Shown: positions 1 to 8,364, counted from the stretch's first letter. The stretch is 64,000 bases of DNA from JANPPS01 sp964242575 (GCA_964242575.1 CAXTCN010000015.1:1-64000); one strand, 5' to 3'. Program-made: numbers and translations. Notes: generated by a model from the sequence alone, not told the origin.

Positions 1-47
1 GCTCAATCCTGGATACGCTCAAACAGTCAAAACCTCTGTGCAGAGGT
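1..47. mobile_element. possible end of an insertion element interrupting groEL
   Basis: GroEL-like coding sequence stops matching the family at about position 54. The bases from there to the window edge encode nothing GroEL-like. The foreign stretch ends in a palindrome with 7-base arms at 32-47 (ACCTCTG, TG, CAGAGGT). The junction carries CTAG at 49-52, a target type used by some IS5-group elements. This would fit the tip of an insertion sequence whose body lies outside the window. No transposase is visible, so the call is inference. An assembly joint is the main alternative. Confidence 0.35.
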
Positions 48-523
48 ACTAGGTCCCCGGTGGCCTGGTCGTTGGCGGCGATGACGGCGACGGCGTGGAT
101 TTGGCCGTTGGCGGGCGACCGGGCGGACGCCGCCAGGGCGGGCAGCAGTTGCGCCACCGCCAGCTCCAGCCCGCGCACCAGCTCCACCGGGTTCGCGCCA
201 TCGGCCAGGCACGCCAGGCCCTGCTGCACCAGCGCGTCGGCCAGCACGGTGGCGGTGGTGGTGCCGTCGCCCGCGACCTCGTTGGTCTGCATGGACACTT
301 CCCGCACCACCTGCGCGCCCATGTTCTCGAACGGGTCCTCCAGCTCGATCTCGCGGGCAATGCTCACGCCGTCGCGGGACACCAGCGGCGTGCCGACCGG
401 GCGGTCCATGATGGCGTTCATGCCCTTGGGGCCGAGCGTGCCGCGCACCGCCCGCGCGAGCTTGCCCACGCCGCGGCCCAGCGCCTTCCGCGCGTCGTCG
501 TCGTGCAGCATGATCTTTACCAT
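1..523 (-). CDS. GroEL-like chaperonin of the monooxygenase operon, partial and probably interrupted
   Basis: This is a chaperonin-60 family protein. Homologues (MimG/PrmG) accompany propane-type di-iron monooxygenases and are needed to fold the hydroxylase. The start is ATG at 523. Visible features are the N-terminal region with RGTLGPKGMN, the ATP-binding motif GDGTTTATVLA and the ANPVEL segment, covering about the first 157 residues of a usual 540. After the ANDQATGDL segment the frame stays open to the window edge but the residues no longer resemble GroEL, where IAEA and similar would be expected. It is the last gene of the mimABCD operon, 63 bases after the DUF59 gene. The family call is firm. 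Whether the gene is truly disrupted depends on sequence outside the window. Confidence 0.8.
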   Translation of the reverse strand, partial: MVKIMLHDDDARKALGRGVGKLARAVRGTLGPKGMNAIMDRPVGTPLVSRDGVSIAREIELEDPFENMGAQVVREVSMQTNEVAGDGTTTATVLADALVQQGLACLADGANPVELVRGLELAVAQLLPALAASARSPANGQIHAVAVIAANDQATGDLVPLHRGFDCLSVSRIE

Positions 524-586
524 GGCGTGCCGGTCCCTCCCGATTGTTTTGCAGGATTATTGCAGGCGTGCAGTGTCCGGCGCGGC

Positions 587-1369
587 CTACGGCGGCGGGT
601 GCGCCCTGTGCCGCGACGGCCCCATGCGCGCGAAGTCCAGCAGCGTCGGTTCGGCGTTGGGCGACGGCGGGTCCGCGCCGAACTGCGCCGCCAGCAGGCC
701 GCTGCACAGCGCGCCGTTGAACTCCGCATTGGCGCCGATCCGCCGCAGCGTCCGCAGGTAGCCGGGCAGGTCCGCAGCATGGAGCGCCTGGCCATCCGCG
801 TCCACGAACGCCAGCGCGTCCGCGTGCGCTGCGCCAACGGTGGCGCGCCGCTCCGTGTAACGCCCGCGCAGCCGCTGGCCCGGCGCGTCCAGGGGCAACC
901 GCCCAAGGCCCTGCACTGTCAGCCCGGCCAGCGCGTCCGCCGGGTGCCCGGCCGCCAGCAGGTGACCAAGCAACGCCTCCTGCCGGCGCTGGAACGCCTT
1001 GACCTGGAACGTCCGCCGCAGGTGTTCCAGGTCGCCCGCCGCCGCGTCGCCGAACGTGTCCTGGAACGACAGGCCGTGCGCGACGCCGTGGTTGATCTGG
1101 TCGGCATACATATGCTCGCCCAGCCGCGGCGTGACGCTCGTGACCCACGGCAACGCGCCTACCTCGCGGCGCATGTCGTCGGCCATCATGAAGGCGAAGT
1201 TGGCGGCGCACCAGTATGTCGGCAGCCGGAACTCCACCGCGACAGCGCCGTCTGGACCGATGGCGACGCTGGTGACGAAGCCCAGCTCCGTCACCAGCTC
1301 GTCCAGTTCCGGGTCGGTGACGTGGTCGAGCCGCGCCAGGACCTCCGCTTCCCGGCTGGCCCGGGTCAT
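587..1369 (-). CDS. DUF59/MIP18-family protein of the propane monooxygenase operon
   Basis: The protein has 260 aa. The first ~80 residues (HVTDPELDELVTELGFV, later AVEFRLPTYWCAANFAFMMADD) match the DUF59/MIP18 fold used in iron-sulfur assembly factors. The remaining ~180 residues are specific to proteins found next to prm/mim monooxygenases. The start ATG at 1369 overlaps the amidohydrolase stop (ATGA), which indicates translational coupling and rules out the longer open frame extending to 1549. A role in metal-centre assembly or maturation of the monooxygenase is plausible from family and position, but it is inference. Confidence 0.8.
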   Translation of the reverse strand: MTRASREAEVLARLDHVTDPELDELVTELGFVTSVAIGPDGAVAVEFRLPTYWCAANFAFMMADDMRREVGALPWVTSVTPRLGEHMYADQINHGVAHGLSFQDTFGDAAAGDLEHLRRTFQVKAFQRRQEALLGHLLAAGHPADALAGLTVQGLGRLPLDAPGQRLRGRYTERRATVGAAHADALAFVDADGQALHAADLPGYLRTLRRIGANAEFNGALCSGLLAAQFGADPPSPNAEPTLLDFARMGPSRHRAHPPP

Positions 1370-2385
1370 TCCGCCGCCACCAGTTCCGGGGTGCGCAGCT
1401 TGCGGGCCTGGGCGGGCACGTCGATGCCGTACAGCTTGGCCGCGTTCAGGCCGAGGATTTTCTTCTTGGCCTTCAAGGTCAGGTTCACGCCCTTGTCCCG
1501 CTGGATTTGCTCCGGCAGCTCGTAGGCCATGAACTTTTCCACCAGCCACCGCGGCGTCCAGATGGCGTAGTCGCTGCCATACAGCAGCCGGTCCTCGCCA
1601 AGCCAGAACAGCAGCTCGGACATCAGGTTGGCGAAGTAGTCCGGCCGCGAGTGGATGAACGGCAACGCCACCGCCAGGCCGCCATAGACGTTCTTCTCCT
1701 GCACCGCGATCCAGCAGAAATCATCCAGCCGCGGCAGGCCGCAGTGCTCCACGATGAAGTTGAGGTTTTGGAAGTCGGTGGCGCAATGGTCGATGTCCGC
1801 CACGTCGAACGCGTCGCGGTCCAAGGGCGTGATGGTCGGCCCCTTGTGGACGTGGACGTTCTTGATGCCGAGCTTCTCGGCGTGCTCCAGGTACTTGTAG
1901 GCCCACGGGTCAGTGAGCTTGTAGCCGCGGCTGGAGCCTTTCCACTCCGCCGTGTAAAGTTTGACACCCTTTACGTTATGCTTAGCGACCATCTCGTCCA
2001 TGGCGTCCAGCCCGGCCTGCTCGTCGCGCGGGTCGAACGAGCCGTTCAGGATGTAGCGGTCCGGGTGCTGCCGCTTCACCACCGCGTTCTGCTCCACGGT
2101 GTTGAAGCCGTTCACGTAGAAGTCCGTGAGGTGGGTCGGCTGCAAGATGGCCATGTCGTCCGGGCCGTCCACGAACAGGTCGTGGTGCATCTGCTCCGCG
2201 CCGTAATGGTCGAACTTCTTCTTGGGCCACACTTGGTCCTTGGGGCTGAGCGCCACGTGGTAGCCGTAGAAGCAATCGATGAACTGCGCGCCGTGCACGT
2301 TTTTCTGGTTGGCCGGGCTGCCGTCCCAGTTGTGGACGTGCCCGTCGATGATGAAGATTTCCTCGCCGTCCTTGGTCCTGAACAT
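1366..2385 (-). CDS. amidohydrolase-family (amidohydrolase 2) protein of the monooxygenase operon
   Basis: The protein has 339 aa and belongs to the metal-dependent TIM-barrel amidohydrolase superfamily. The HVHNW segment near residue 17 is the N-terminal metal HxH. Further signatures are the HVHKG segment in the middle, EHCGLPR, and LLYGSDYAIW near residue 280, with the conserved Asp of strand 8. Such proteins are regular members of propane/MimABCD monooxygenase operons, but I know of no proven substrate there. It lies 43 bases after mimD and overlaps the DUF59 gene. The start ATG at 2385 follows an AGGGAGG-like ribosome site in the intergenic bases. Confidence 0.85.
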   Translation of the reverse strand: MFRTKDGEEIFIIDGHVHNWDGSPANQKNVHGAQFIDCFYGYHVALSPKDQVWPKKKFDHYGAEQMHHDLFVDGPDDMAILQPTHLTDFYVNGFNTVEQNAVVKRQHPDRYILNGSFDPRDEQAGLDAMDEMVAKHNVKGVKLYTAEWKGSSRGYKLTDPWAYKYLEHAEKLGIKNVHVHKGPTITPLDRDAFDVADIDHCATDFQNLNFIVEHCGLPRLDDFCWIAVQEKNVYGGLAVALPFIHSRPDYFANLMSELLFWLGEDRLLYGSDYAIWTPRWLVEKFMAYELPEQIQRDKGVNLTLKAKKKILGLNAAKLYGIDVPAQARKLRTPELVAAE

Positions 2386-2428
2386 TGCGTTCCCCTCCCT
2401 GGTTGCTGGACGCCTTCTGTGGGCGGTC

Positions 2429-2794
2429 TCAGTCGTACTTGATGAACTCCATAGCCTCGTTCATGTCGCCGAACAGCACCACCGTCTCGTCGTCCGGCAT
2501 CACCATGCGGCCGTAGTGGGTCGAGGTGCAGATTTCGAACAAGTAAGGCGTCATCGGCCGGCCCAAGGCCTCGCTGATCTCGGCCATGTTGAACACGATC
2601 TTGCCCTCGCCATCGATGCGGATCATGGCCGGCATGTAGGTCACGGTGATGCCGGGCTTCTCGGCCATCACCTCGGCGATGGCGCGGGACTCCACGCTCT
2701 CGTTCATCGTCACCCCGCACTGGTGCGAGACTGTCCCTTCGAAGGTCATGTCCTTCATGGACTTGAAAATGCTGTCGTGGTGCGTCTGGGCCAT
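2429..2794 (-). CDS. mimD: propane/MimABCD monooxygenase coupling (regulatory) protein
   Basis: The protein has 121 aa and belongs to the MmoB/DmpM family, whose small cofactor-free effector subunit binds the hydroxylase and gates electron transfer and substrate access. Typical features are the GVTMNESVESRAIAEVM stretch near residues 27-44, the YMPAMIRIDGEGKIVFN stretch, and length near the family norm. It lies 24 bases downstream of the hydroxylase beta subunit gene and completes the order large subunit, reductase, small subunit, coupling protein that is characteristic of group 5 soluble di-iron monooxygenases. Confidence 0.92.
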   Translation of the reverse strand: MAQTHHDSIFKSMKDMTFEGTVSHQCGVTMNESVESRAIAEVMAEKPGITVTYMPAMIRIDGEGKIVFNMAEISEALGRPMTPYLFEICTSTHYGRMVMPDDETVVLFGDMNEAMEFIKYD

Positions 2795-2818
2795 GCTGCG
2801 TTCCCCTGTGTGCGTCGT

Positions 2819-3898
2819 TCAGCCGATGATGGCGCGGACATCGAAGCCGACCTCGGCCGCGATGGCGCGCAGCCGGTTGTGCGACTGCTCCTGCGCGTCC
2901 ACGAACTGCGCCGCCTTCACGCGCGGCTGCGACCATATCGGCTGCAAGTGGGCCGCCGCCTCGACTGCGAGTTGGCCGTGCTTCTCCGCCCAGCCCACCA
3001 GCACCCGGCGGTTGGCGTCGCCGTGCTCCATGTCGTGCGTCAGCATGGAGAACAGCTCGATCGTGTTGGCGAGGTTGCGCTCGTAGTCGCCCTCGGCCGA
3101 CGACACCACGGAGGGCGTCATGAAGTCGTTCTGCGACGCCGCCAGTTGCAGCACCATGCCGCTCCGGAACAGCTCGGCCACCAGCGGCTCGAAGATCACG
3201 TTGGTGGCGAAGTACTGCTCCAGGAAGTCGGTGGCGCCCATGATGGCCTCGACCGCGTGGCGCGTGCCCTGCCACGCCGGGTCCTCCATCCAGTGCGTCT
3301 TGCCGGCATCCAGGTCCAAGGTGTCGATGTCCAGCGCCAGCTCGCCCAGGTAAAGCGTCAAGTCCTGCGAGAACCGCAGCTTATAGGACGAGTTGGTCAG
3401 GATCGCGTTGTTGATCATCTGCGTGTAGCCGTAGCGCTGCGCCTGCATCAATGACGTGCCCAGGCCGAACTCCGCGTGCTTGAACGCGCCCAGATGGTCC
3501 TGCAACACCTTGACCCACGCCTTGTCGAACCGCTTCGGCGCGCCCGAACGGCGTCCGTTCTCGACCACGTTGGTCACCATGCCGACGATGGTGGACTGGC
3601 GCTGGTAGTGCGTGCGCTCCCACTCCTGGTCCACTGCGCGGTACTTGTGCCAGTCCGAGCTTTTCAGCGCCGTCCAGCCCTCGCTGTAGGTCGGCGTGCC
3701 GTCGGCGAACGAGATGATCCAGTCTTGCAGCAGGTAACGCTTCGGGTCCGGCTGCACATCGACCGTCATGTCCTCGTAGTGCGTCGCCTTGCGGCCCTTC
3801 GGCTCGAAGTAGTTGTACTTGCGGCTGTCGGACCCAGCGAACACCGCGGACCCCGCCGCTCCGGACTTAACGGGCACGACCTGCTCGGCTTCGCTCAT
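2819..3898 (-). CDS. mimC: propane/MimABCD monooxygenase hydroxylase small (beta) subunit
   Basis: The protein has 359 aa and is a ferritin-like hydroxylase subunit that pairs with MimA to form the alpha-beta dimer of the di-iron monooxygenase. It lacks its own di-iron ligand set, as expected of beta subunits. Recognisable stretches are SRKYNYFEPKGRKATHYED near the N-terminus, TPTYSEGWTALKSSDW, and DFLEQYFATNVIFEPLV. The start ATG at 3898 begins MSEAEQ; the longer open frame upstream runs into the reductase gene and has no support. It sits 44 bases after mimB and 24 before mimD. Confidence 0.92.
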   Translation of the reverse strand: MSEAEQVVPVKSGAAGSAVFAGSDSRKYNYFEPKGRKATHYEDMTVDVQPDPKRYLLQDWIISFADGTPTYSEGWTALKSSDWHKYRAVDQEWERTHYQRQSTIVGMVTNVVENGRRSGAPKRFDKAWVKVLQDHLGAFKHAEFGLGTSLMQAQRYGYTQMINNAILTNSSYKLRFSQDLTLYLGELALDIDTLDLDAGKTHWMEDPAWQGTRHAVEAIMGATDFLEQYFATNVIFEPLVAELFRSGMVLQLAASQNDFMTPSVVSSAEGDYERNLANTIELFSMLTHDMEHGDANRRVLVGWAEKHGQLAVEAAAHLQPIWSQPRVKAAQFVDAQEQSHNRLRAIAAEVGFDVRAIIG

Positions 3899-3942
3899 GG
3901 TTTCGGCTCCCTCGTGTTGGTTTGCGGCACCCGGCCCCACGC

Positions 3943-4980
3943 TCAGCGGGTCGCCGGGGTGAACTTGTCGAAGTAGATGCGCTCCGGCTCGACCCCGGCC
4001 ATTTGCAGCACCGGCAGCACCGCGTCGATCATCGGCGGCGGGCCGCAGGAGTACGCGTCCATCTCGCCGTCCAGCCCCTCCGCGCGCAGCCGCCGGGCCA
4101 CCACGTCGTGGATGAAGCCGGTCTCCCCGGTCCACTCGTCCTCGGCGCCGGCGTGCGACAGCGCCGGGATGAACTCGATTTCCGGCCTGTCCGCGGTCAG
4201 TGCCGCGAGGCGGTCCAGGTAGAACAGGTCCCGCCGGGTCCGCGCGCCGTAAAAGAAGCGCACCGGACGCCGCTCGCCGCTGTGAACGTGGTCATGCAGG
4301 ATGGACCACAGCGGCGACATGCCGGAGCCGCCGCCCACCAGCAGCAACGGGCCGGGCCGGGCCTCGCGCCGGAAACAGGTGCCGTACGGGCCTTTCGCCG
4401 CCAGCCTCATGCCGGGCGTCAACGCGCCATCCAGCAGCGCGGAGAACGCGCCGTCCGCGTACTTCTTGACGATGAATTGCAGCCGGGTCGGCTCGTTGGG
4501 CGCGCTCGCCATCGAGTACGCCCGGGTGATGCCGGCGTCGGGGATGGTCAGGTCCACGTACTGCCCGGCCCAAAAGCGCAGCGGCGCGTCCAGCTCCATC
4601 TCCAGCAGGCGGATGTCGTGCGTGAGCGCGGTGATGGCGGTGAGCGTGGCGCCATAGGACTTCACGGCGATGGAGCGCCGCATCAGGTCCTCGTCGAAGT
4701 TCAATAGCTCGACCACGATGTCGCTGTAGGCCAGCGTGCGGCACAGCAGGATGTGGTCGGTGTCGCGCTCGTGCTCCATCAGCGCGAAGGTCGAGTATTT
4801 CAGCAACTCGATGTCGCCCTCCATCAGGCGGGACTTGCAACTGCTGCACTGGCCCTCTTTGCAGCCGTGCATCACCGAGATGCCCTGCCGGAACGCGGCG
4901 TCCAGCACGGTTTCGCCCTCGCTCACGTCCATCTCGATCCCGACCGGCTCGAAGCGGACCTTATGGATCATGTCGGCCAT
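3943..4980 (-). CDS. mimB: propane/MimABCD monooxygenase reductase, 2Fe-2S and FAD
   Basis: The 345-aa protein transfers electrons from NAD(P)H to the di-iron hydroxylase. The N-terminal plant-type ferredoxin domain has ligands Cys40, Cys45, Cys48 and Cys80. The FAD-binding domain follows, with RAYSMAS as the RxYS motif. The NAD-binding domain has GGGSGMSPL and the C-terminal YSCGPPPMI motif. The start is ATG at 4980, reading MADMIHK; upstream bases in frame do not resemble the family. It lies 65 bases after mimA in the same operon. Confidence 0.93.
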   Translation of the reverse strand: MADMIHKVRFEPVGIEMDVSEGETVLDAAFRQGISVMHGCKEGQCSSCKSRLMEGDIELLKYSTFALMEHERDTDHILLCRTLAYSDIVVELLNFDEDLMRRSIAVKSYGATLTAITALTHDIRLLEMELDAPLRFWAGQYVDLTIPDAGITRAYSMASAPNEPTRLQFIVKKYADGAFSALLDGALTPGMRLAAKGPYGTCFRREARPGPLLLVGGGSGMSPLWSILHDHVHSGERRPVRFFYGARTRRDLFYLDRLAALTADRPEIEFIPALSHAGAEDEWTGETGFIHDVVARRLRAEGLDGEMDAYSCGPPPMIDAVLPVLQMAGVEPERIYFDKFTPATR

Positions 4981-5045
4981 GGCGTTCCCCACTCCGGTGC
5001 AGTCGCCGGGGGCCGGCGCGCGGCCGCCCCCCGGGTCGTTAGCGG

Positions 5046-6716
5046 TTAGTTGAAGGGCGTAATCTTGAAGCCCTTGCGGTACTCGGCCGTGGCCGCCACG
5101 CGCTGCTCCGGGGTCAGCGCCCGGAACGCGGTGAGCGGGCTGCCGAGCTTGTGGCCGCGCACGTCGTCCAGCGTCCACATCTTCTTGTCCTCGAAGTGCA
5201 GATGCGGCTGCGGCACCAGCGTCTTGCCGTCGCTGCGGACGAAGTTGAGGTCCACCAGCGCGTCGGCCAGGTCCCAGCCGTTGTAGCACTCCTCCCACTC
5301 GCGCCTGCCACTGAAGCGGCCCATCGCGGGCGTCGGCCGGCCCTCGTACTCCGGCGCGAACGCCACCTTGTGCGTCCAGCGGCAGATTTCCGAGCAGTAG
5401 GTGTAGATTTTGCCGTCCACCTCGTCGCAGCAGAAGTCCTCGCGGATCAGGCAGGGGACCATGCAGCTCCAGCAACGGTGCGGATAGACGTAGCCGGTGT
5501 CCTGGTTGAACAGGATGTTGGTTTCGCCCCGGTGGCTGAGTTTCTCGTACCAGCGCCAGTAATCGCCGAACTCGGCATACCAGCCGGGATACTTATGCTC
5601 GAACCACTCGAAGTCCTTGTCGGTTTGCGCTTCCTGACGCCAGAACGCCACCGGCCAGCCGACCGAGAAGAACTGCGCGGTCTTGTGGACATAGTTGCCC
5701 TTGACCATGCGGTCCCACGCCGCCGCCACGTCGTCGTGGTGGATCTTGATGCCGTACTTCTCCAGCGGCAGCATGTAGGTCCGGTAGTAGTCCTCGTAGA
5801 TCCAGCGGTGCCACAGCTCCGCGTAGCTTTCCTTGTTCTTGTCCCGGTCCTTGGTGCCGTACTCGACGACGGTGCCGACCGCGGCGTCCACGATGGCGTG
5901 GTTCTGCCAGAACGCATACTTGAGGTCGCGCTCGATAAGCTGGTGGTTGTCCGGGTCGTTGATCAGCGATATCAGCAGCGAGTGCCCGTTGCCGATGTGC
6001 CGGCTTTCGTCCGATTGCACCGATAGGAACACGGTGGGCAGCGCGTAGTCGCCGTTGCGCGCGGCCTCGGACGGCATGGCGACGAACAGCGTGTTGGTGA
6101 ACGCGGTTTCCGCCACGACGGTCAGGTAGATGTTGGCCGAGGTGATGGCGTCGCCGGTGACGAAGCCCTCGGCGAACTGCCGGCCGATGGTGCTGGCGTA
6201 GCACTTGCCGAATGCGGCCTCGGTGATGTCGAACCCGGCCGGGTCGACGTAGTTCTCCATGTACCACTTCTTCAGGTTCATCTGGATGGTGGAGTGGCGG
6301 AACTCGTCGATCATCTGCATCGCGAACCCGGTGCGCAGCTCCTCACCGGGCGCCAGGCGTCCGACCATCGCCATGGAGCGCGCCGCGGAAATCTCTGGGA
6401 ACGGGATGATCGCCAAAAACAGCTTCATCCACTCGACCCAGCGCGGCTCCACGTTGCGGAACATGTCGCCCCGCAACGCGGCGTCCAGCGCGCCATACAC
6501 CCGGTTGTCCTTTTCCTCCTGCATGGGGAAGTAGGACCGCAGCACCTGCTTCATCGGGTCGCGCGGGGACTTCTTGATTTTGTAGTCGGTCGGGAAGGTC
6601 ATCGCCTCCTGGACATAGCTTGGCGTCCAGCCGAGGTCGGCGATGCGGCGGGTGGCTTCGCCGATGCTTATTCCCTTCTGCGCGGTGATTTTGTTGAGGT
6701 TCATACCTTCAGGCAT
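5046..6716 (-). CDS. mimA: propane/MimABCD monooxygenase hydroxylase large (alpha) subunit
   Basis: The 556-aa protein is the catalytic subunit of a group 5 soluble di-iron monooxygenase that oxidises propane, and in relatives phenol, acetone or other small substrates. All six di-iron ligands are visible: Glu108, Glu138 and His141 (DEFRH), Glu203, Glu237 and His240 (DESRH), with spacing like that of methane monooxygenase. The ATG at 6716 is chosen because AGGAG lies nine bases upstream; a GTG at 6722 would be only three bases from it, and the later ATG at 6704 has no usable site. It is the first gene of the operon, 220 bases downstream of a sigma-54 promoter. The family is certain. The exact substrate (propane versus a related molecule) is inferred. 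Confidence 0.94.
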   Translation of the reverse strand: MPEGMNLNKITAQKGISIGEATRRIADLGWTPSYVQEAMTFPTDYKIKKSPRDPMKQVLRSYFPMQEEKDNRVYGALDAALRGDMFRNVEPRWVEWMKLFLAIIPFPEISAARSMAMVGRLAPGEELRTGFAMQMIDEFRHSTIQMNLKKWYMENYVDPAGFDITEAAFGKCYASTIGRQFAEGFVTGDAITSANIYLTVVAETAFTNTLFVAMPSEAARNGDYALPTVFLSVQSDESRHIGNGHSLLISLINDPDNHQLIERDLKYAFWQNHAIVDAAVGTVVEYGTKDRDKNKESYAELWHRWIYEDYYRTYMLPLEKYGIKIHHDDVAAAWDRMVKGNYVHKTAQFFSVGWPVAFWRQEAQTDKDFEWFEHKYPGWYAEFGDYWRWYEKLSHRGETNILFNQDTGYVYPHRCWSCMVPCLIREDFCCDEVDGKIYTYCSEICRWTHKVAFAPEYEGRPTPAMGRFSGRREWEECYNGWDLADALVDLNFVRSDGKTLVPQPHLHFEDKKMWTLDDVRGHKLGSPLTAFRALTPEQRVAATAEYRKGFKITPFN

Positions 6717-6936
6717 CTGCACATACTCCTGCTTGGCGGTTGATCGCTCCGTGACCCGCCGGCGCGTGGCCGGGCAGCGTCACGCTGGTCATCAATGCAG
6801 CGGAAACAGATAGGCCAGCCCTCAAGCAACCTTGGACCGTTCGCGTGGGATACGCTCCCATGCAGCCTCCCCGTGGCAGTTGTTCCCTATGGCCGTTTGG
6901 CAACGCACCGTCTGCCATTGACTGGATGAAGTCAAA

Positions 6937-6952
6937 TGCAACCGACATGCCA
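6937..6952 (-). promoter_or_regulatory. sigma-54 (-24/-12) promoter for the mimABCD operon
   Basis: The minus strand reads TGGCATGTCGGTTGCA. Against the consensus TGGCACG-N4-TTGCA only one of the fixed bases differs (T for C), and both the GG (-24) and GC (-12) are present with correct spacing. It lies in the 375-base gap before mimA, leaving a leader of about 210 bases. The presence of a GAFTGA-containing activator in the same locus supports it strongly. Confidence 0.82.
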
Positions 6953-7026
6953 CTTGCAGATTTATGCTGGCCCCACACGTCGAAAGGTATTTCTTGCAGT
7001 ATTGCTGACCTAACTGAATAGGGCGG

Positions 7027-7075
7027 TGTCTCGTTTTGCGACAACTTGCTGGGACTCATGTCGCGGAATGGGACA
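7027..7075 (-). promoter_or_regulatory. paired activator sites (UAS) upstream of the mimA sigma-54 promoter
   Basis: Two copies of the dyad TGTC-N9-GACA lie at 7027-7043 and 7059-7075, with centres 32 bases apart, about three helical turns. They sit about 90 and 120 bases upstream of the -24/-12 element, the usual place for enhancer sites of sigma-54 activators. An overlapping GCGACA/TGTCGC dyad (7038-7043 with 7059-7064) links them. The bound protein is inferred to be the activator encoded at 8555-10375. Confidence 0.65.
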
Positions 7076-7091
7076 TGCTGCGGCGCAGCAG

Positions 7092-7280
7092 TCACGGCGC
7101 CGGTTCCGCGCCGGGGCGGCTGAGCGGCTTGCCCTCGGCGATGAAGCGCGCGGCCAGCACCAGCGTGCCCATGGCGAAGTCCTTGCCGTGCGCCGCGATC
7201 ATCTCTTCGGCCAGCATCCCCAGGCGCTCAAAGAAGCGGTCCTTCGAGATGTCTTCGCTGGCAGGCTGCAACGCCGTCAC
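7092..7280 (-). CDS. 62-aa protein translationally coupled to alcohol dehydrogenase
   Basis: The start GTG at 7280 overlaps the stop of the alcohol dehydrogenase (GTGA), so the two are coupled. The sequence is MTALQPASEDISKDRFFERLGML, then an alanine-rich helical stretch with AAHGKDFAMGTLVLAARFIAEGKPL. It has no cysteines, no signal peptide and no motif I recognise. It lies between adh and the mimA promoter region and so belongs to the alkane-oxidation locus. A small regulatory or stabilising partner is possible, but function is unknown. Codon use looks like that of the neighbours. Confidence 0.7.
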   Translation of the reverse strand: MTALQPASEDISKDRFFERLGMLAEEMIAAHGKDFAMGTLVLAARFIAEGKPLSRPGAEPAP

Positions 7281-8320
7281 GGGATCAGCACCGCGCGGCC
7301 CTTGATTTGGCCGTGGTGCAGGTCGTGCAGCGCCTGGTTGGCCTCGGCCAGCCGGTACTCGCGCGTGGCGAGGTTCACCAGCCCCCGATCCGCCAGCGCC
7401 ATCAGCTCCACGAGTTCGGGGTAGGTGCCGACCAGGTTGCCGACGATGCTTTTTTCGGAGGTGATCATGTCGATGGTCGGCAGCTCGATTTTCCCGCCGT
7501 AGCCCACGATGTAGTACGTGCCGCCGTTGCGGGTCATGGCGATGCCCTGCGCCACCGCCTCGCCCTCGCCCACGAAGTCGATCACCGCCTGCGCGCCGTG
7601 CCCGCCGGTCAGCGCCATGACGCTGTCCGACATGCCCTCGTCGGCCAGCACGGTGTGGTGCGCGCCGCACTGCTGCGCCAGCTCCAACGCGGCAGCCGAG
7701 CGGTCGATGACGATGACCTCCGCCGCGCACAGCGCCCGCAGCACCTGGACGCCGATATGGCCCAGGCCGCCGGCGCCGATCACCACCGCGTACTCGCCGG
7801 GCAACAGGTGGCGCGAGGCCTTTTTCGCCGCCCGGTACGCCGTCAGCCCGGCGTCGGTGTATGGCGCGACATCCTTCGGCGCCAGGGTTTTGGGCAGCTT
7901 AATCAGCGCCCGCTCGCCGCTCAGCAGGTACTCGGCATAGCCGCCGTCGGCGTTGATGCCGGGGAAGCGGCTGTCGGTGGCGTGCATGTCGTCGCCGCGC
8001 CGGCAGGCCAGGCAGTGGCCGCTGGTGACAAGTGGGTGGCAGATCACCGCGTCGCCGACCCGCACGCCCTCGACGCCCCGTCCCACCGCCTCGACCCAGC
8101 CGGCGTTCTCGTGGCCCATGATGTAGGGCAGCGCCACGTCCACCTTGCTGCGCCAGATGCCCTCGACGATGTGCAGGTCCGTGCGGCACACCCCCGCGCC
8201 GCCGATCCGCACGATGACGTCGGTGGGTTTGGATATGCTGAGGTCCGGCACGTCCTCGTACTGGACGAACTCGTTGCTGGTGAGCGTCTCGTCGTAGCGG
8301 TGCAGCACAGCAGCCTTCAC
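7277..8320 (-). CDS. NAD-dependent zinc alcohol dehydrogenase (MDR family) of the propane locus
   Basis: The 347-aa medium-chain dehydrogenase probably oxidises 1- or 2-propanol made by the monooxygenase. Catalytic zinc ligands are Cys45 (GVCRTDLH) and His70-Glu71 (GHENAGWVEAVG). The nucleotide fold is GAGGLGHIGVQVL with an acidic residue at the end of strand 2 (VIVIDRS), indicating NAD. The structural-zinc loop is incomplete: Cys103 and Cys106 remain, but the first and fourth positions are Ser100 and Ala114. The start is GTG at 8320, seven bases after GGGGAG. It has its own sigma-54 promoter upstream. Confidence 0.9.
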   Translation of the reverse strand: MKAAVLHRYDETLTSNEFVQYEDVPDLSISKPTDVIVRIGGAGVCRTDLHIVEGIWRSKVDVALPYIMGHENAGWVEAVGRGVEGVRVGDAVICHPLVTSGHCLACRRGDDMHATDSRFPGINADGGYAEYLLSGERALIKLPKTLAPKDVAPYTDAGLTAYRAAKKASRHLLPGEYAVVIGAGGLGHIGVQVLRALCAAEVIVIDRSAAALELAQQCGAHHTVLADEGMSDSVMALTGGHGAQAVIDFVGEGEAVAQGIAMTRNGGTYYIVGYGGKIELPTIDMITSEKSIVGNLVGTYPELVELMALADRGLVNLATREYRLAEANQALHDLHHGQIKGRAVLIP

Positions 8321-8364
8321 GGCTTGTCTCCCCTTATTATGGCGTTGTCCCCGTCCGCCCTGTC

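Noticed and set aside
27..1211. Long arginine- and alanine-rich open frame on the minus strand
   Set aside because: It is a shadow of the GroEL-like and DUF59 genes in another frame, with low-complexity GC-rich composition and no family features.
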